Shown in pieces: positions 17,695-27,108 of a DNA stretch of 64,000 nt (positions within the stretch are counted from its first letter, which is position 1; each line of letters starts with the position of its first letter). The stretch spans positions 9,460-73,459 of the forward strand of contig JBFHES010000001.1 in the NCBI GenBank assembly GCA_041584015.1, written 5' to 3'. Under the pieces are notes generated by a model. It had not been told where the DNA came from and made no database searches. It saw only the letters and a list, made by a program, of their open reading frames with translations. This DNA is from JBFHES01 sp041584015 (GTDB lineage: Bacteria; Bacteroidota; Bacteroidia; Bacteroidales; M50B96). The position numbers were made by a program, and so were the translations under genes.

Positions 17695-17809
17695 CATCTA
17701 GTTATTGCTACCACCCTGTATTACAGCTTCCATGCTGGCCACCAGAAATTAACTCCGTTTGTTTTACAATGAAAAGTCATTTTCTCGGTTATCACTCCGT
17801 GAACATTAC

Positions 17810-17817
17810 TAAATTTG
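17810..17817 (+). promoter_or_regulatory. Candidate -7 promoter element for murF-alr
   Basis: TAAATTTG matches the Bacteroidota housekeeping -7 consensus TAnnTTTG exactly and ends 13 bases before the start codon, implying a very short leader. No clean -33 TTTG is visible at the usual spacing. Confidence 0.5.
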
Positions 17818-17830
17818 CAAAAAAAATGAT

Positions 17831-20290
17831 ATGGCTACTTATCTGTTTCAAGAAATATCAAACGCTATTAAAGGCGAATATCACGGCACATCCAATCCTC
17901 CTATATCAAATTTAATTACCGATAGTAGAACGTATTTTAACGCTGAGGAATCAGTATTTTTTGCCATAAAAGGAATTCGACATGACGGTCATCATCACCT
18001 GAAAGAATTGTTTCAGAAAGGCATTCGAAATTTTATCATCTCGAACCGCGACATAGTTTTTGATGAATTTCCGGAATGTAACTTTGCTGTTGTGCAGAAC
18101 ACAACAGATGCATTGCAAGCATTGGCTGCCTGGCATCGGAAACAGTTCGATATTCCTGTAATTGGCATTACGGGTAGTAACGGAAAAACCATCATTAAGG
18201 AATGGCTATTTCATTTACTTGAAGATGAGAAGAAAACCATTCGTAGTCCGAAGAGTTACAACTCCCAAATAGGAGTACCGCTATCTGTTTGGATGATGGA
18301 AGAGGAACATGAACTGGCGATATTTGAGGCAGGTATTTCTCAGGCCGGAGAGATGCAGAAACTTAAATCGATAATTGCTCCAACCATAGGCATCTTTTCA
18401 AATATTGGCGAACCACATCAAGCAAACTTTATTGATTACAAGCACAAAATATCGGAAAAGCTAAAGCTGTTTGAAAGCTGCGACATACTTATTTACAGTC
18501 GCGACTACAGTTTAATTGAAAGCCAAATACGATCTAATTACAATTTCGATAACACAAAACTATTTTGTTGGTCGCGTAAGTTCCCATCAGATTTGTTCAT
18601 ATCACGAATTGAGAAGCAAGATGGACATTCGAAGCTTTATGCAAAATATCAAAACAAAGAAATTAGCATTGACATTCCGTTTATAGATGAAGCCTCGATA
18701 GAAAATGCAATCCATTGCTGGGCACTACTGCTTTTGTCGTTGGATAATGAAAGCATTAGTAATAAGATGAAAGACCTGGCACCTATTGCCATGCGTCTGG
18801 AACTAAAAGAAGGCATAAACGATTGTACCATCATTAATGACAGTTATAACTCTGACCTTGGTTCGCTTAGTATCGCCCTCGATTTTTTAAATCAACAACA
18901 TCAGCATAAAAAAAAGACACTAATAATAAGCGACATACTGCAAAGTGGTAAAGATGAAACCGGGCTGTACAAAGAAGTATCTGATCTGGTACATGGAAAA
19001 AACATTACCCGTGTAATTGGCATTGGTGAGGCCATTAGTCGCAACATGAATTTCTTTAAAACAGAAACATCGAGCTTTAAAACAACCAACGAGTTTCTTG
19101 AGAAGTTAAACAAAGAAGGTTTTAAAGATGAGGCTATTTTGCTCAAAGGTTCCAGAACCTTTGAGTTTGAACGCATCTCAAATAGTTTGCAACACAAAGC
19201 GCACCGAACAGTTTTGGAGATTAATTTAAACGGGATTGTCAATAATCTGAATTATTTTAAATCTTTGCTAAAGCCTGAAACCAAAGTAATGATCATGGTA
19301 AAGGCGTTCTCCTATGGAAGCGGCACTTACGAAATAGCCAACATCCTTCAGTATAATAAAGTCGATTATCTGGGAGTAGCATTTGCCGATGAAGGGGTTG
19401 CACTCCGAAAGGCGGGCATTTCAATTCCTATTTTGGTAATGAATCCGGAAGAGCAGAGCTTCGAGTCGATGATCGAGTACAACCTGGAACCTGAGATCTA
19501 TTCATTCAGAACATTAAATTTCTTTAGTGAAGCTGTTAAGCGTTTTGGCATTGACCTGTACCCTGTTCATTTAAAAATGGAAACTGGTATGAATCGTCTT
19601 GGCTTTGAAGAAAGCGACCTTCCTAAATTAATTGAGGAACTAAAGAATATGAATTACCTGCGCGTTAGCTCAATATTCTCGCATTTGGCTGCCAGCGATG
19701 ATGCTGTTCACGATGGCTTTACAGAAAAGCAATTCGCCAAATTTGATGGCATGAGCAAGCAAATCCAGGAGCAATTCAAATACAAAATATACCGTCACCT
19801 GCTAAATTCTGCCGGTGTCGAACGTTTCCCAAATTATCAGTTAGACATGGTACGTCTGGGTATCGGACTCTATGGTATCAGTCATGCAGGAAATAAGCTT
19901 ACGAATGTGAGTACACTCAAAAGTAAGATTTCGCAAATCAAACATATTCGGAAAGGCGAAACAATTGGTTATAGCCGACGTGGTGTAACCGAGCGTGATT
20001 CAAGAATAGCAATTGTTCCCATTGGATACTCCGACGGACTTAGTCGTGCGCTTAGTAACGGTGTTGGAAAAGTGTGGATCAATAACAAGAAGGTTCCAAT
20101 AATTGGTAATATTTGCATGGATATGTGCATGATTGACATTAGCGATCTGGCAGCCAGCGAAGGAGACGAAGTGATTATATTTGGAGCACAAATTCCACTT
20201 ACAGAAATGGCTTCCACCTTAAAAACCATTCCTTACGAAATAATGACAGGAATTTCTAAGCGTGTAAAAAGAGTTTATATTTACGAATAA
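17831..20290 (+). CDS. murF-alr: Bifunctional UDP-MurNAc-tripeptide:D-Ala-D-Ala ligase / alanine racemase
   Basis: An 819-residue fusion that makes both D-Ala and its addition product for peptidoglycan. The N-terminal half (1-450) is MurF: ATP-binding loop G115-S-N-G-K-T120 and a Mur ligase central domain. The C-terminal half (about 455-819) is a PLP alanine racemase: PLP lysine K491 in MVKAFSYGSG, RLGIGLYG, PIGYSDG and NICMDMCMID. The racemase signature reads KAFSYGSG instead of the common KADAYGHG, as in other Bacteroidota fusions. This fusion is characteristic of the phylum. It acts in the cytoplasm. A glycosyltransferase follows 22 bases later. Confidence 0.95.
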   Translation: MATYLFQEISNAIKGEYHGTSNPPISNLITDSRTYFNAEESVFFAIKGIRHDGHHHLKELFQKGIRNFIISNRDIVFDEFPECNFAVVQNTTDALQALAAWHRKQFDIPVIGITGSNGKTIIKEWLFHLLEDEKKTIRSPKSYNSQIGVPLSVWMMEEEHELAIFEAGISQAGEMQKLKSIIAPTIGIFSNIGEPHQANFIDYKHKISEKLKLFESCDILIYSRDYSLIESQIRSNYNFDNTKLFCWSRKFPSDLFISRIEKQDGHSKLYAKYQNKEISIDIPFIDEASIENAIHCWALLLLSLDNESISNKMKDLAPIAMRLELKEGINDCTIINDSYNSDLGSLSIALDFLNQQHQHKKKTLIISDILQSGKDETGLYKEVSDLVHGKNITRVIGIGEAISRNMNFFKTETSSFKTTNEFLEKLNKEGFKDEAILLKGSRTFEFERISNSLQHKAHRTVLEINLNGIVNNLNYFKSLLKPETKVMIMVKAFSYGSGTYEIANILQYNKVDYLGVAFADEGVALRKAGISIPILVMNPEEQSFESMIEYNLEPEIYSFRTLNFFSEAVKRFGIDLYPVHLKMETGMNRLGFEESDLPKLIEELKNMNYLRVSSIFSHLAASDDAVHDGFTEKQFAKFDGMSKQIQEQFKYKIYRHLLNSAGVERFPNYQLDMVRLGIGLYGISHAGNKLTNVSTLKSKISQIKHIRKGETIGYSRRGVTERDSRIAIVPIGYSDGLSRALSNGVGKVWINNKKVPIIGNICMDMCMIDISDLAASEGDEVIIFGAQIPLTEMASTLKTIPYEIMTGISKRVKRVYIYE

Positions 20291-20312
20291 TTCAGAAGAA
20301 GACAACAGAGCA

Positions 20313-21077
20313 ATGCCCCAGCTATCAGCAGTTATAATAACCTTTAACGAGGAGCGGAACATTAAACGCTGCATTAATGCAGCTTTAAAGGTTGCTGATG
20401 ACATTGTAGTTGTTGATTCCTTCTCTACCGACAAAACTCAAGAAATTTGCAAATCGTTAAATGTCAGATTTATTCAGCACGAATTTGATGGGCATATTGA
20501 GCAAAAAAACTGGGCCATATCCCAGGCTAAATTCCCTCACATCCTATCGCTTGATGCTGACGAAGTGCTAACTGATGAATTGGCGACCTCAATACTTAAG
20601 GTTAAAGAAGACTGGAATGCGGATGGTTATTCGTTTAACCGGCTGACCAACTATTGCGGTAAGTGGGTGAAACATGGTGGATGGTACCCTGACAAGAAAT
20701 TACGTTTATGGGATAGCCGCAAAGGAGCCTGGACGGGAGAGAATCCACACGACAAGTATGAACTATCAGCGGGTTCTAATCAAGCACATTTAAAGGGTGA
20801 CTTACTACACTATTCGTTTTATTCTGTAGATGATCATCTTAAACAAATAAATAAATTTTCGGAGTTGGCGGCACAAGCTCGATTTAAGAAAGGCAAGAAA
20901 ACCAACCTACTCAAAATATTAATTAAACCATTGGCACGCTTTATAAAAGGCTACATAATCCGTTTCGGGTTTTTAGATGGCTATTATGGTTTTGTTATTC
21001 ATCATTTGTCTATGTACGCCATTTTTCTGCGACACATTAAACTTCGTGAAATGTGGAAAACTGAGAAGCACAATTAG
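20313..21077 (+). CDS. Glycosyltransferase family 2 (WaaE/KdtX-like LPS core)
   Basis: 254 residues, cytoplasmic face of the membrane. It has a GT-A fold: AVIITFNEERNI at the start, VVVDSFSTD as nucleotide-binding strand, and the metal-binding D81-A-D83 in LSLDADEVL. The motifs WVKHGGWYPDKKLRLW and HDKYE are typical of the LPS-core glucosyltransferases in the WaaE/KdtX group. The next gene starts 2 bases after its stop, so both glycosyltransferases are translated together and probably build the same lipid-linked or LPS-core glycan. Confidence 0.88.
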   Translation: MPQLSAVIITFNEERNIKRCINAALKVADDIVVVDSFSTDKTQEICKSLNVRFIQHEFDGHIEQKNWAISQAKFPHILSLDADEVLTDELATSILKVKEDWNADGYSFNRLTNYCGKWVKHGGWYPDKKLRLWDSRKGAWTGENPHDKYELSAGSNQAHLKGDLLHYSFYSVDDHLKQINKFSELAAQARFKKGKKTNLLKILIKPLARFIKGYIIRFGFLDGYYGFVIHHLSMYAIFLRHIKLREMWKTEKHN

Positions 21078-21079
21078 GC

Positions 21080-22183
21080 ATGACTACACCAAACAAAAAC
21101 ATTGTTTTATTCAATAGCACCATAGCATGGGGTGGTGGCGAAAAATGGCATTTCGATGTTGCAAAGTCACTGTCCGAAGCGGGTTGGACGGTAACCGTGT
21201 TTTGCCACAAAAAAAGTGAACTTCGACTTCGCTTAAAACAAGCCAGAGTAAACTTACAGGCTGTAAGCATTTCAAATCTTTCGTTCGTAAATCCAATAAA
21301 GATAAGGAAGCTTTGCATGTTGCTTAAACAAACTGGAGCTTCTACGATATTAATGAATTTATCAGCAGATGTAAAAGCAGCAGGAATTGCTGCTAAACGA
21401 GCTGGTTTCAACAATATAATATACAGAAGAGGGAGCGCCATTCCTATAAAAAACACCTGGCTGAACAGGTATTTATTCGCTAAAATCATAACCAATATTC
21501 TAGCCAACTCAGAGGCGACCAAAGCAACAATAAACGAAAAAAACCCAAAGCTATTCAATCCTGATAAAATCCAAGTCATCTACAACGGTCTTAGAATAAA
21601 CGAATTTATTGACAATAAAAATGCGCCAATCTACCAACGAGAGAATAATGAGCTAATTATTGGGAATGCAGGTCGCTTGGTTGAACAAAAAAACCAGAAA
21701 GCACTAATTCAATTGGCCAGCTTATTAAAGTCAAATAATGTTGACTTTAAAATGCTTATCGCTGGAGATGGTCCCATGAGAAAAGAGTTGGAACAACAGT
21801 GCAAGGAACTGCAAGTCGAAGAGCAAGTTGTTTTCCTTGGTTTCCAGAAAGACATCAGACCATTCCTGCAATCCATCGACATATTTGTACTTACTTCGTT
21901 TTGGGAAGGCTTTGGTTATGTTTTAGCAGAAGCCATGCTGTATAAAAAACCACTGATTGGATTCGATTTAAGCTCAAACCCCGAGTTGATTCAACACAAG
22001 CTTAACGGTTTTCTTATTGATCCAAACAACACTAAAGCACTTGCGGAATCAATAGAAGCATTAAACGCTAACAGAGCAGCAATAGATGTCATGGGTGCCG
22101 CAGGTTTTAAGATAGCCAACGAAAAGTTTGATTTCAACAAAAACCTGAAACTAGTTGAAAGTTGGTTGCTCACCTTAACTTAA
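21080..22183 (+). CDS. Glycosyltransferase family 4 (GT-B fold)
   Basis: 367 residues. The N-terminal half is acceptor-binding (NSTIAWGGGEKWHFDVAKSL). The C-terminal half is nucleotide-sugar-binding, with GNAGRLVEQKN and the E-x7-E motif in FWEGFGYVLAEA. It starts 2 bases after the preceding GT2 gene. The sugar is unknown. It is probably part of LPS core or exopolysaccharide assembly together with that gene. A terminator-like hairpin follows at 22285. Confidence 0.9.
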   Translation: MTTPNKNIVLFNSTIAWGGGEKWHFDVAKSLSEAGWTVTVFCHKKSELRLRLKQARVNLQAVSISNLSFVNPIKIRKLCMLLKQTGASTILMNLSADVKAAGIAAKRAGFNNIIYRRGSAIPIKNTWLNRYLFAKIITNILANSEATKATINEKNPKLFNPDKIQVIYNGLRINEFIDNKNAPIYQRENNELIIGNAGRLVEQKNQKALIQLASLLKSNNVDFKMLIAGDGPMRKELEQQCKELQVEEQVVFLGFQKDIRPFLQSIDIFVLTSFWEGFGYVLAEAMLYKKPLIGFDLSSNPELIQHKLNGFLIDPNNTKALAESIEALNANRAAIDVMGAAGFKIANEKFDFNKNLKLVESWLLTLT

Positions 22184-22284
22184 AGCGGGCTAAAAAATCA
22201 CACCACATTCGCCAAAGCTTCTAAAAAGCACAAAACCACTCCAGACTATTTCTGAAATGGTTTTGCAAGTATATCATCAGATGT

Positions 22285-22316
22285 GGCCTTTTATTAAAGG
22301 CCTTTCTCTTTTTTAA
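22285..22316 (+). terminator. Rho-independent terminator after the glycosyltransferase pair
   Basis: Stem GGCCTTT-TATT-AAAGGCC followed by TTTCTCTTTTTT. It abuts and slightly overlaps the 3' end of the convergent korB gene. A second, longer-loop inverted repeat (CAAAACCA at 22231 with TGGTTTTG at 22258) lies just upstream. Confidence 0.8.
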
Positions 22317-23329
22317 TCCACGGTCCAAACGTTTCCGCTATTCATCAAATCGTCCATATTTTTAATCTTTGATTCAGCCTGAACATCTTCCAGTTGTTTA
22401 ACAACTTTTGCATCATATGTAGAATCGGCAACAGCTCTAATTACACCAAAAACAACCGGTGATTCTGGATAGCTCATATTAACAAGCATCATGTGAATAA
22501 ACGGACTTGGATTGTGTGCATCATGCACAAGAATATCGTCCATGGTATAACCATCCTCTCCAATGGTAACTACCTTCAGGCCTAAACCGTCCGGCACAAT
22601 TCCCTTATTCTTGTCTTTTCCGAAAATCATCTTCTCTCCGTGATGAACGAAAAGCTGTCTGTTTTCCTTCTCCTGACGATCGGTTACATCAGCATAAAAC
22701 TTATCATTATAAATAACACAGTTTTGCATTACTTCAACAACGGATGTACCTTTAAATTTAGCGGCTTCAATTAAAATCTCAGTAGTCATTTTAAGGTTAC
22801 CGTCTATTGAACGCGCAAAGAATTTACCCTGTGCTCCAATTACTAACTCACCAGGCTTAAAAGGATGTTCTACTGTTCCGAATGGTGATGTTTTAGTAAC
22901 GGCACCTTCTTTAGAAGTAGGCGAATATTGTCCTTTTGTTAATCCATAAATCTCGTTATTAAACAGGATAAGATTCAGGTCAACATTTCTTCTTATTTCA
23001 TGAATAAAGTGATTACCACCGATAGCAAGTGCATCACCATCACCGGTTATTTGCCACACGCATAAATCCGGATTAGCAACCTTTACACCAGAGGCAATTG
23101 CTCCGGCTCTACCATGGATACTATGAAAACCATAAGTATTCATGTAATATGGGAAACGTGACGAACATCCAATTCCAGAAATTACAGCAAACTGCTCTTT
23201 TGGAATATTCAATGCAGCCATCGCTTTTTGAACAGAATTTAAAACAGCATGATCACCACAACCCGGGCACCATCTAACTTCCTGATCACTTTTAAAGTCC
23301 TTCGGAGTTAACATCTGTAGTCCTTCCAT
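22313..23329 (-). CDS. korB: 2-oxoacid:ferredoxin oxidoreductase, beta subunit
   Basis: A 338-residue thiamine-diphosphate-binding subunit. CPGCGDHAVL near the N-terminus supplies a cluster/TPP-region cysteine motif. GDGDALAIGGNHFIHEIRRN followed by LFNNEIYGLTKGQ is the TPP-binding segment typical of 2-oxoglutarate-type KorB. It pairs with the alpha subunit encoded just upstream (2-base gap) to oxidise a 2-oxoacid, most likely 2-oxoglutarate, with reduction of ferredoxin and formation of acyl-CoA. GGAG eight bases before the ATG, inside the end of korA, supports this start. The substrate could instead be another 2-oxoacid. Confidence 0.92.
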   Translation of the reverse strand: MEGLQMLTPKDFKSDQEVRWCPGCGDHAVLNSVQKAMAALNIPKEQFAVISGIGCSSRFPYYMNTYGFHSIHGRAGAIASGVKVANPDLCVWQITGDGDALAIGGNHFIHEIRRNVDLNLILFNNEIYGLTKGQYSPTSKEGAVTKTSPFGTVEHPFKPGELVIGAQGKFFARSIDGNLKMTTEILIEAAKFKGTSVVEVMQNCVIYNDKFYADVTDRQEKENRQLFVHHGEKMIFGKDKNKGIVPDGLGLKVVTIGEDGYTMDDILVHDAHNPSPFIHMMLVNMSYPESPVVFGVIRAVADSTYDAKVVKQLEDVQAESKIKNMDDLMNSGNVWTVD

Positions 23330-23331
23330 GA

Positions 23332-25182
23332 TTATTTCTCCTCCAAAATTTTAATAAAACCTTCTTTTAACTCCTGAACAGTAAATGGTAGTCCTTGCAC
23401 TTTATTTATTTGTTTATAATCGAACTTTTGATGCTTGATACGTAAATAACTTGCAAATTGGCCGAGGTTAATTTCACAAACAACTCTTTTCTTAAACCTT
23501 CCAAACACATCAGCAGTATTCTTTGGTAATGGGTTGATATAATTAAAGTGAGCCAAACTAATGTTGTATCCTTCAGCTCTTAGCTGATGAACAGCTGATG
23601 TGAGGTGACCATAAGTTCCTCCCCAACCAATCACAAGCAATTCGCCTTCTTGATCGCCTTCAATGGTTTGCTCAGGAATAAAATTCGCAATATTTTTAAT
23701 CTTATCCTCACGGATATCACTCATTACCTGGTGATTTTCCGGAACGTAAGAAACGGTACCCGTATTTTCCATTTTCTCAAGGCCACCAATTCGGTGCTCT
23801 TGTCCAGGTGTTCCTGGTATCGCCCATTCACGAACTAACTTCTCTGCGTCACGCGCATATGGCATATAATCACGTCCGTCGTTCGGAGTAATTTTATGCG
23901 TTATAGATGGCATATCTGCCATTTTAGGAATATGGAATGGCTCCGATCCATTTGCTAAGAAACCATCGGTTAAGCAAATAACTGGAGTCATGTGTTCCAA
24001 TGCAATTCTTGATGCTTCGAACGACCAATCGAAACAATTGCTTGGTGTGCTTGCTGCTACAATAGCAACAGGGCTTTCGCCGTTTCGGCCATAAAGAGCC
24101 TGCATTAAGTCAGACTGTTCAGTTTTAGTAGGCAAGCCCGTTGATGGCCCCCCACGCTGAACATTCACAATAACCAATGGAAGCTCTGTAATAACTGCTA
24201 AACCAATAGCTTCAGACTTTAATGCTAATCCAGGACCTGAGGTTGAAGTGGCAGCAAGATTTCCTGCGAAACTGGCACCAATAGAGGTACAAATACCAGC
24301 AATCTCATCTTCAGCTTGAAATACTTTTACGCCAAGATCCTTTCGCTCAGCTAAGGCTTGTAGAATTTCTGTTGCCGGAGTAATTGGATATGAACCAAGG
24401 AACAATGGAAGGTTAGCCTTTTCTGCAGCAGCAATTAATCCCCAGGCAGAAGCAACGTTACCGCTTATCGTTCTGTATCGTCCTTTAGGTATTGGAGCCG
24501 GATTAACTTTATATGATGGAGTTAGCGCTTCTATTGTTTCAGCGTAATTATATCCCGCATGAAGTACTCTTTTGTTTGCATCAACCACCAACTGGTTTTT
24601 TCTAAATTTTTTCTCAAAGAAATTTTCAGAATGATCCATTGGGCGATTAAACAACCAAAACACCATACCAAGCGAGAACATATTCTTACTTCGAAGAATA
24701 CTCTTATTGTCAAGTCCCAGATCTTTCAAACTCTCCTTAGTAAGATTTGAAATTGGCGCTTCGATAATATTAAAATCAGTAAGTTTATCTTCCGCAATTG
24801 GATCGTTGGTTAGATAGCCAGCTTTACGCAAGTTCTTTTCCGTAAAGTTATCGATATCTACAATAATGGTTCCTCCTTGTTTGGTCCATTTCGACGATGC
24901 TTTAAGAGCTGCCGGATTCATAGCAACTAAAACATCAGCATAGTCTCCAGGTGTATTTACCTTACTGTGCCCAAAATGTACTTGAAAACCAGAAACACCA
25001 CCAACAGTTCCCTGTGGTGCCCTAATCTCTGCAGGATAATCGGGAAATGTAGCTACATCGTTTCCTAAGAGAGCAGATGTATCAGAAAACAATGTGCCCG
25101 TAAGCTGCATTCCGTCGCCAGAATCACCAGAAAACCTGATTACTACCTGTTCTAGCTCGATAACGCTTGTTTTTTGTGTCAT
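23332..25182 (-). CDS. korA: 2-oxoacid:ferredoxin oxidoreductase, fused gamma-alpha subunit
   Basis: 616 residues. The N-terminal gamma domain (1-200) opens with RFSGDSGDGMQLTG. The C-terminal alpha domain (about 220-616) contains GSYPITPATEI and SGPGLALKSEAIGLA. The gamma-alpha fusion plus separate beta is the two-subunit form common in Bacteroidota and aerobic relatives. The gene order korA-korB and the short gap indicate an operon. The reaction yields reduced ferredoxin that could feed the [FeFe]-hydrogenase encoded at 37.8-41.3 kb, and acyl-CoA that could feed the ADP-forming synthetase at 54.4 kb; this link is inferred. Confidence 0.93.
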   Translation of the reverse strand: MTQKTSVIELEQVVIRFSGDSGDGMQLTGTLFSDTSALLGNDVATFPDYPAEIRAPQGTVGGVSGFQVHFGHSKVNTPGDYADVLVAMNPAALKASSKWTKQGGTIIVDIDNFTEKNLRKAGYLTNDPIAEDKLTDFNIIEAPISNLTKESLKDLGLDNKSILRSKNMFSLGMVFWLFNRPMDHSENFFEKKFRKNQLVVDANKRVLHAGYNYAETIEALTPSYKVNPAPIPKGRYRTISGNVASAWGLIAAAEKANLPLFLGSYPITPATEILQALAERKDLGVKVFQAEDEIAGICTSIGASFAGNLAATSTSGPGLALKSEAIGLAVITELPLVIVNVQRGGPSTGLPTKTEQSDLMQALYGRNGESPVAIVAASTPSNCFDWSFEASRIALEHMTPVICLTDGFLANGSEPFHIPKMADMPSITHKITPNDGRDYMPYARDAEKLVREWAIPGTPGQEHRIGGLEKMENTGTVSYVPENHQVMSDIREDKIKNIANFIPEQTIEGDQEGELLVIGWGGTYGHLTSAVHQLRAEGYNISLAHFNYINPLPKNTADVFGRFKKRVVCEINLGQFASYLRIKHQKFDYKQINKVQGLPFTVQELKEGFIKILEEK

Positions 25183-25632
25183 AATATTCGTATGATTTCT
25201 AAAGGAATTTAGTGAGGGTTGTTCTTAATAATATGTAATGTATTGCCAATGTCATACAATCATAAATTAGACTTCAAAATTAAATACTTTATACTAACTG
25301 GTGCGTAATTATCTCAAAAATTTGTAAAAAATGCTACTTAACACTTTTAGCCCTAAACAACTCCAAATGTACAACTTACACACACTACAATTTATTTATA
25401 TTAATTCTATATTAAATTATCCATATATATTGCTTTATTACTATTAATTGCAATCTTACAACACCCATGCTTGAACGTAACACTATCTCAAATACTTAGA
25501 TAATAATTCACTCCTATAATTGAGATTTTGCAAGCCGACAACAATATTTAAATAAAACGCAGAATTTACCACATGAGCTGCCAAACTAAACCAGAAAGGC
25601 TGCTAAAAACAAGAAGCCTGACATTCATAAAA
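25183..25632. other. AT-rich intergenic region upstream of korA
   Basis: About 450 bases of AT-rich sequence with no open reading frame I can support and no clear RNA structure. The korAB promoter must lie at its left end, but I see no exact TAnnTTTG box. Confidence 0.4.
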
Positions 25633-25663
25633 TAAAAAACCCTTCATGATTTCTCAAGAAGGG
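25633..25663 (-). terminator. Terminator of the 34-residue basic peptide gene
   Basis: CCCTTC and GAAGGG flank a 12-base loop. Read on the minus strand the stem is followed by TTTTTTATTTTA. It lies about 65 bases beyond the peptide stop codon, which supports that small gene being transcribed. Confidence 0.75.
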
Positions 25664-25726
25664 AATTGCTTTTGATTTTTATTTTTAAAACCTGTTTTAG
25701 TAATTGCTATCAGTTATAAAAACCCA

Positions 25727-25831
25727 CTAGCCTTTCGCTTGCTTTTTTGCGCGCTTTTCAGCTTTTTTTTCTTTTGGAGTTTTTGTCGCTTCCTTTTTTA
25801 CATTCTTTTTAGCGTCCTGTGATTTTGCCAT
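25727..25831 (-). CDS. 34-residue Lys/Ala-rich basic peptide
   Basis: A short frame (ATG at 25831, TAG at 25727) encoding MAKSQDAKKNVKKEATKTPK followed by EKKAEKRAKKQAKG. It is highly basic, with 14 or more lysines, and looks like a histone-H1-tail-like or ribosome-associated peptide. Similar tiny MAK...KK peptides occur widely in Bacteroidota genomes, but I know no function. It has its own downstream terminator and stands alone, with the korA promoter region on one side and the acyltransferase-like gene ending at 25984 on the other. Nucleic-acid binding is plausible from composition only. Confidence 0.6.
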   Translation of the reverse strand: MAKSQDAKKNVKKEATKTPKEKKAEKRAKKQAKG

Positions 25832-25983
25832 GATTTCAATTTTTAATTTTTTACGACCCCTAACTTTTGTCGACATTACAATTCTAACATAAAGGTAATA
25901 CAATCTTTATTCATTCAAATAAGTCGACTAAACATTAATGCTATTTGATATGAAAACCTTAACCAACCTCACCAATACTAAAG

Positions 25984-27108
25984 CTATAATCCTTTCTGAA
26001 AAATGCGAAATCGCTTGTAAACTTTCCCTCCAAGTTTTTCATTCTCTGCCCGCACCCTTAGGTTGGTTTCCAATTCAAGGTGACTATCAAAAAACTCAAC
26101 ACCTGCTTTTTTAGCTTCATAAAATAATGTAGTACCTAAAACTGCATCTAGCCCTGAGTTTCGGTAATCCGGATGAACAGCACCAAGTAGCAGATCGAGC
26201 TGTTTGGTTTTCTTCTGCGCTTTCATAATCTGAAAAATGCCAAACGGGAGCACGCGCCCTTTGCACTTACGCACCCCTTCTGAGATATTGGGCATAGAGA
26301 GAACAAAGGCGACGACCTTATGCTTTCCATCCTCAATTACTTTCACAAATCGCGGATCCAACACTGGCAGATACCTACCAGCAAGCTCATTCATCTCTTT
26401 ATCTTCAAGTGGTGTAAAAGCATAAATATCTTTAAATGTTTCGTTCACCAACTGAAAAACCGGTTTAATATATGGTTTCAGCTGCAACTTATTCTTAAAA
26501 GGAACTACACGCAAGTTTGGATTATTTCGCAAAGCTCGCTCACTAATACGTTTGTAAAACTCAGGAATCTCTTTTGGCACATCAAGTTTATAAACCACGC
26601 AATCTACCTTTTTTGAGAAGCCAGCGTTTTCAACAAAATCAACCATAAACTTAAAGTTATAGTTGGTTGCAATAACTGGTGTAAACTCAAAACCCTCAAC
26701 AAGCAATCCTTGCGGATCTTTCTCAGAAAAACCAAGCGGGCCAACCAATTTATCCATTCCTTTAGCTCTTGCCCAATCCTCAATGCCAACTAGTAATTTT
26801 TGAGCTACCTTAAAATCATTATAAGTTTCAAGAAATACAAAACGCCCCTCCTTTAATTCATGCTCATTATTATATTTATGATTAATGATACCCATTACCC
26901 TGCCAACAGCTTCATTGCCTTTATAAGCCAATAACAAACACGTATCGGAATAATGAAAGGCATGATTCTTCTTTGGATTGAAGTAGGTGCGTTCATCCAT
27001 ATAAACTGGCGGCACCCAATTCGTATGGTCCTTATGAATAATTGCAGGGAGACGAATAAACGTGCGCAACTCACTTCTACTATTTACCTCTTTAATTCTG
27101 ATACTCAT
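25984..27108 (-). CDS. GNAT-like acyltransferase (YghO-like)
   Basis: A 374-residue soluble protein. It opens with IKEVNSRSELRTFIRLP and VPPVYMDER, and has GRVMGIINHKYNNEH and VGPLGFSEKDPQGLLVEGF in the first half. The C-terminal half contains DLLLGAVHPDYRNSGLDAVL, an acyl-CoA-pocket-like GNAT segment. Proteins of this family are usually annotated as hypothetical or YghO-like. From memory, some GNAT-superfamily proteins are bacterial ceramide synthases; that link is a hypothesis. The gene overlaps the start region of the PAP2 phosphatase gene's 3' end by 17 bases, so both are translated together, which favours a lipid role. Confidence 0.7.
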   Translation of the reverse strand: MSIRIKEVNSRSELRTFIRLPAIIHKDHTNWVPPVYMDERTYFNPKKNHAFHYSDTCLLLAYKGNEAVGRVMGIINHKYNNEHELKEGRFVFLETYNDFKVAQKLLVGIEDWARAKGMDKLVGPLGFSEKDPQGLLVEGFEFTPVIATNYNFKFMVDFVENAGFSKKVDCVVYKLDVPKEIPEFYKRISERALRNNPNLRVVPFKNKLQLKPYIKPVFQLVNETFKDIYAFTPLEDKEMNELAGRYLPVLDPRFVKVIEDGKHKVVAFVLSMPNISEGVRKCKGRVLPFGIFQIMKAQKKTKQLDLLLGAVHPDYRNSGLDAVLGTTLFYEAKKAGVEFFDSHLELETNLRVRAENEKLGGKVYKRFRIFQKGL

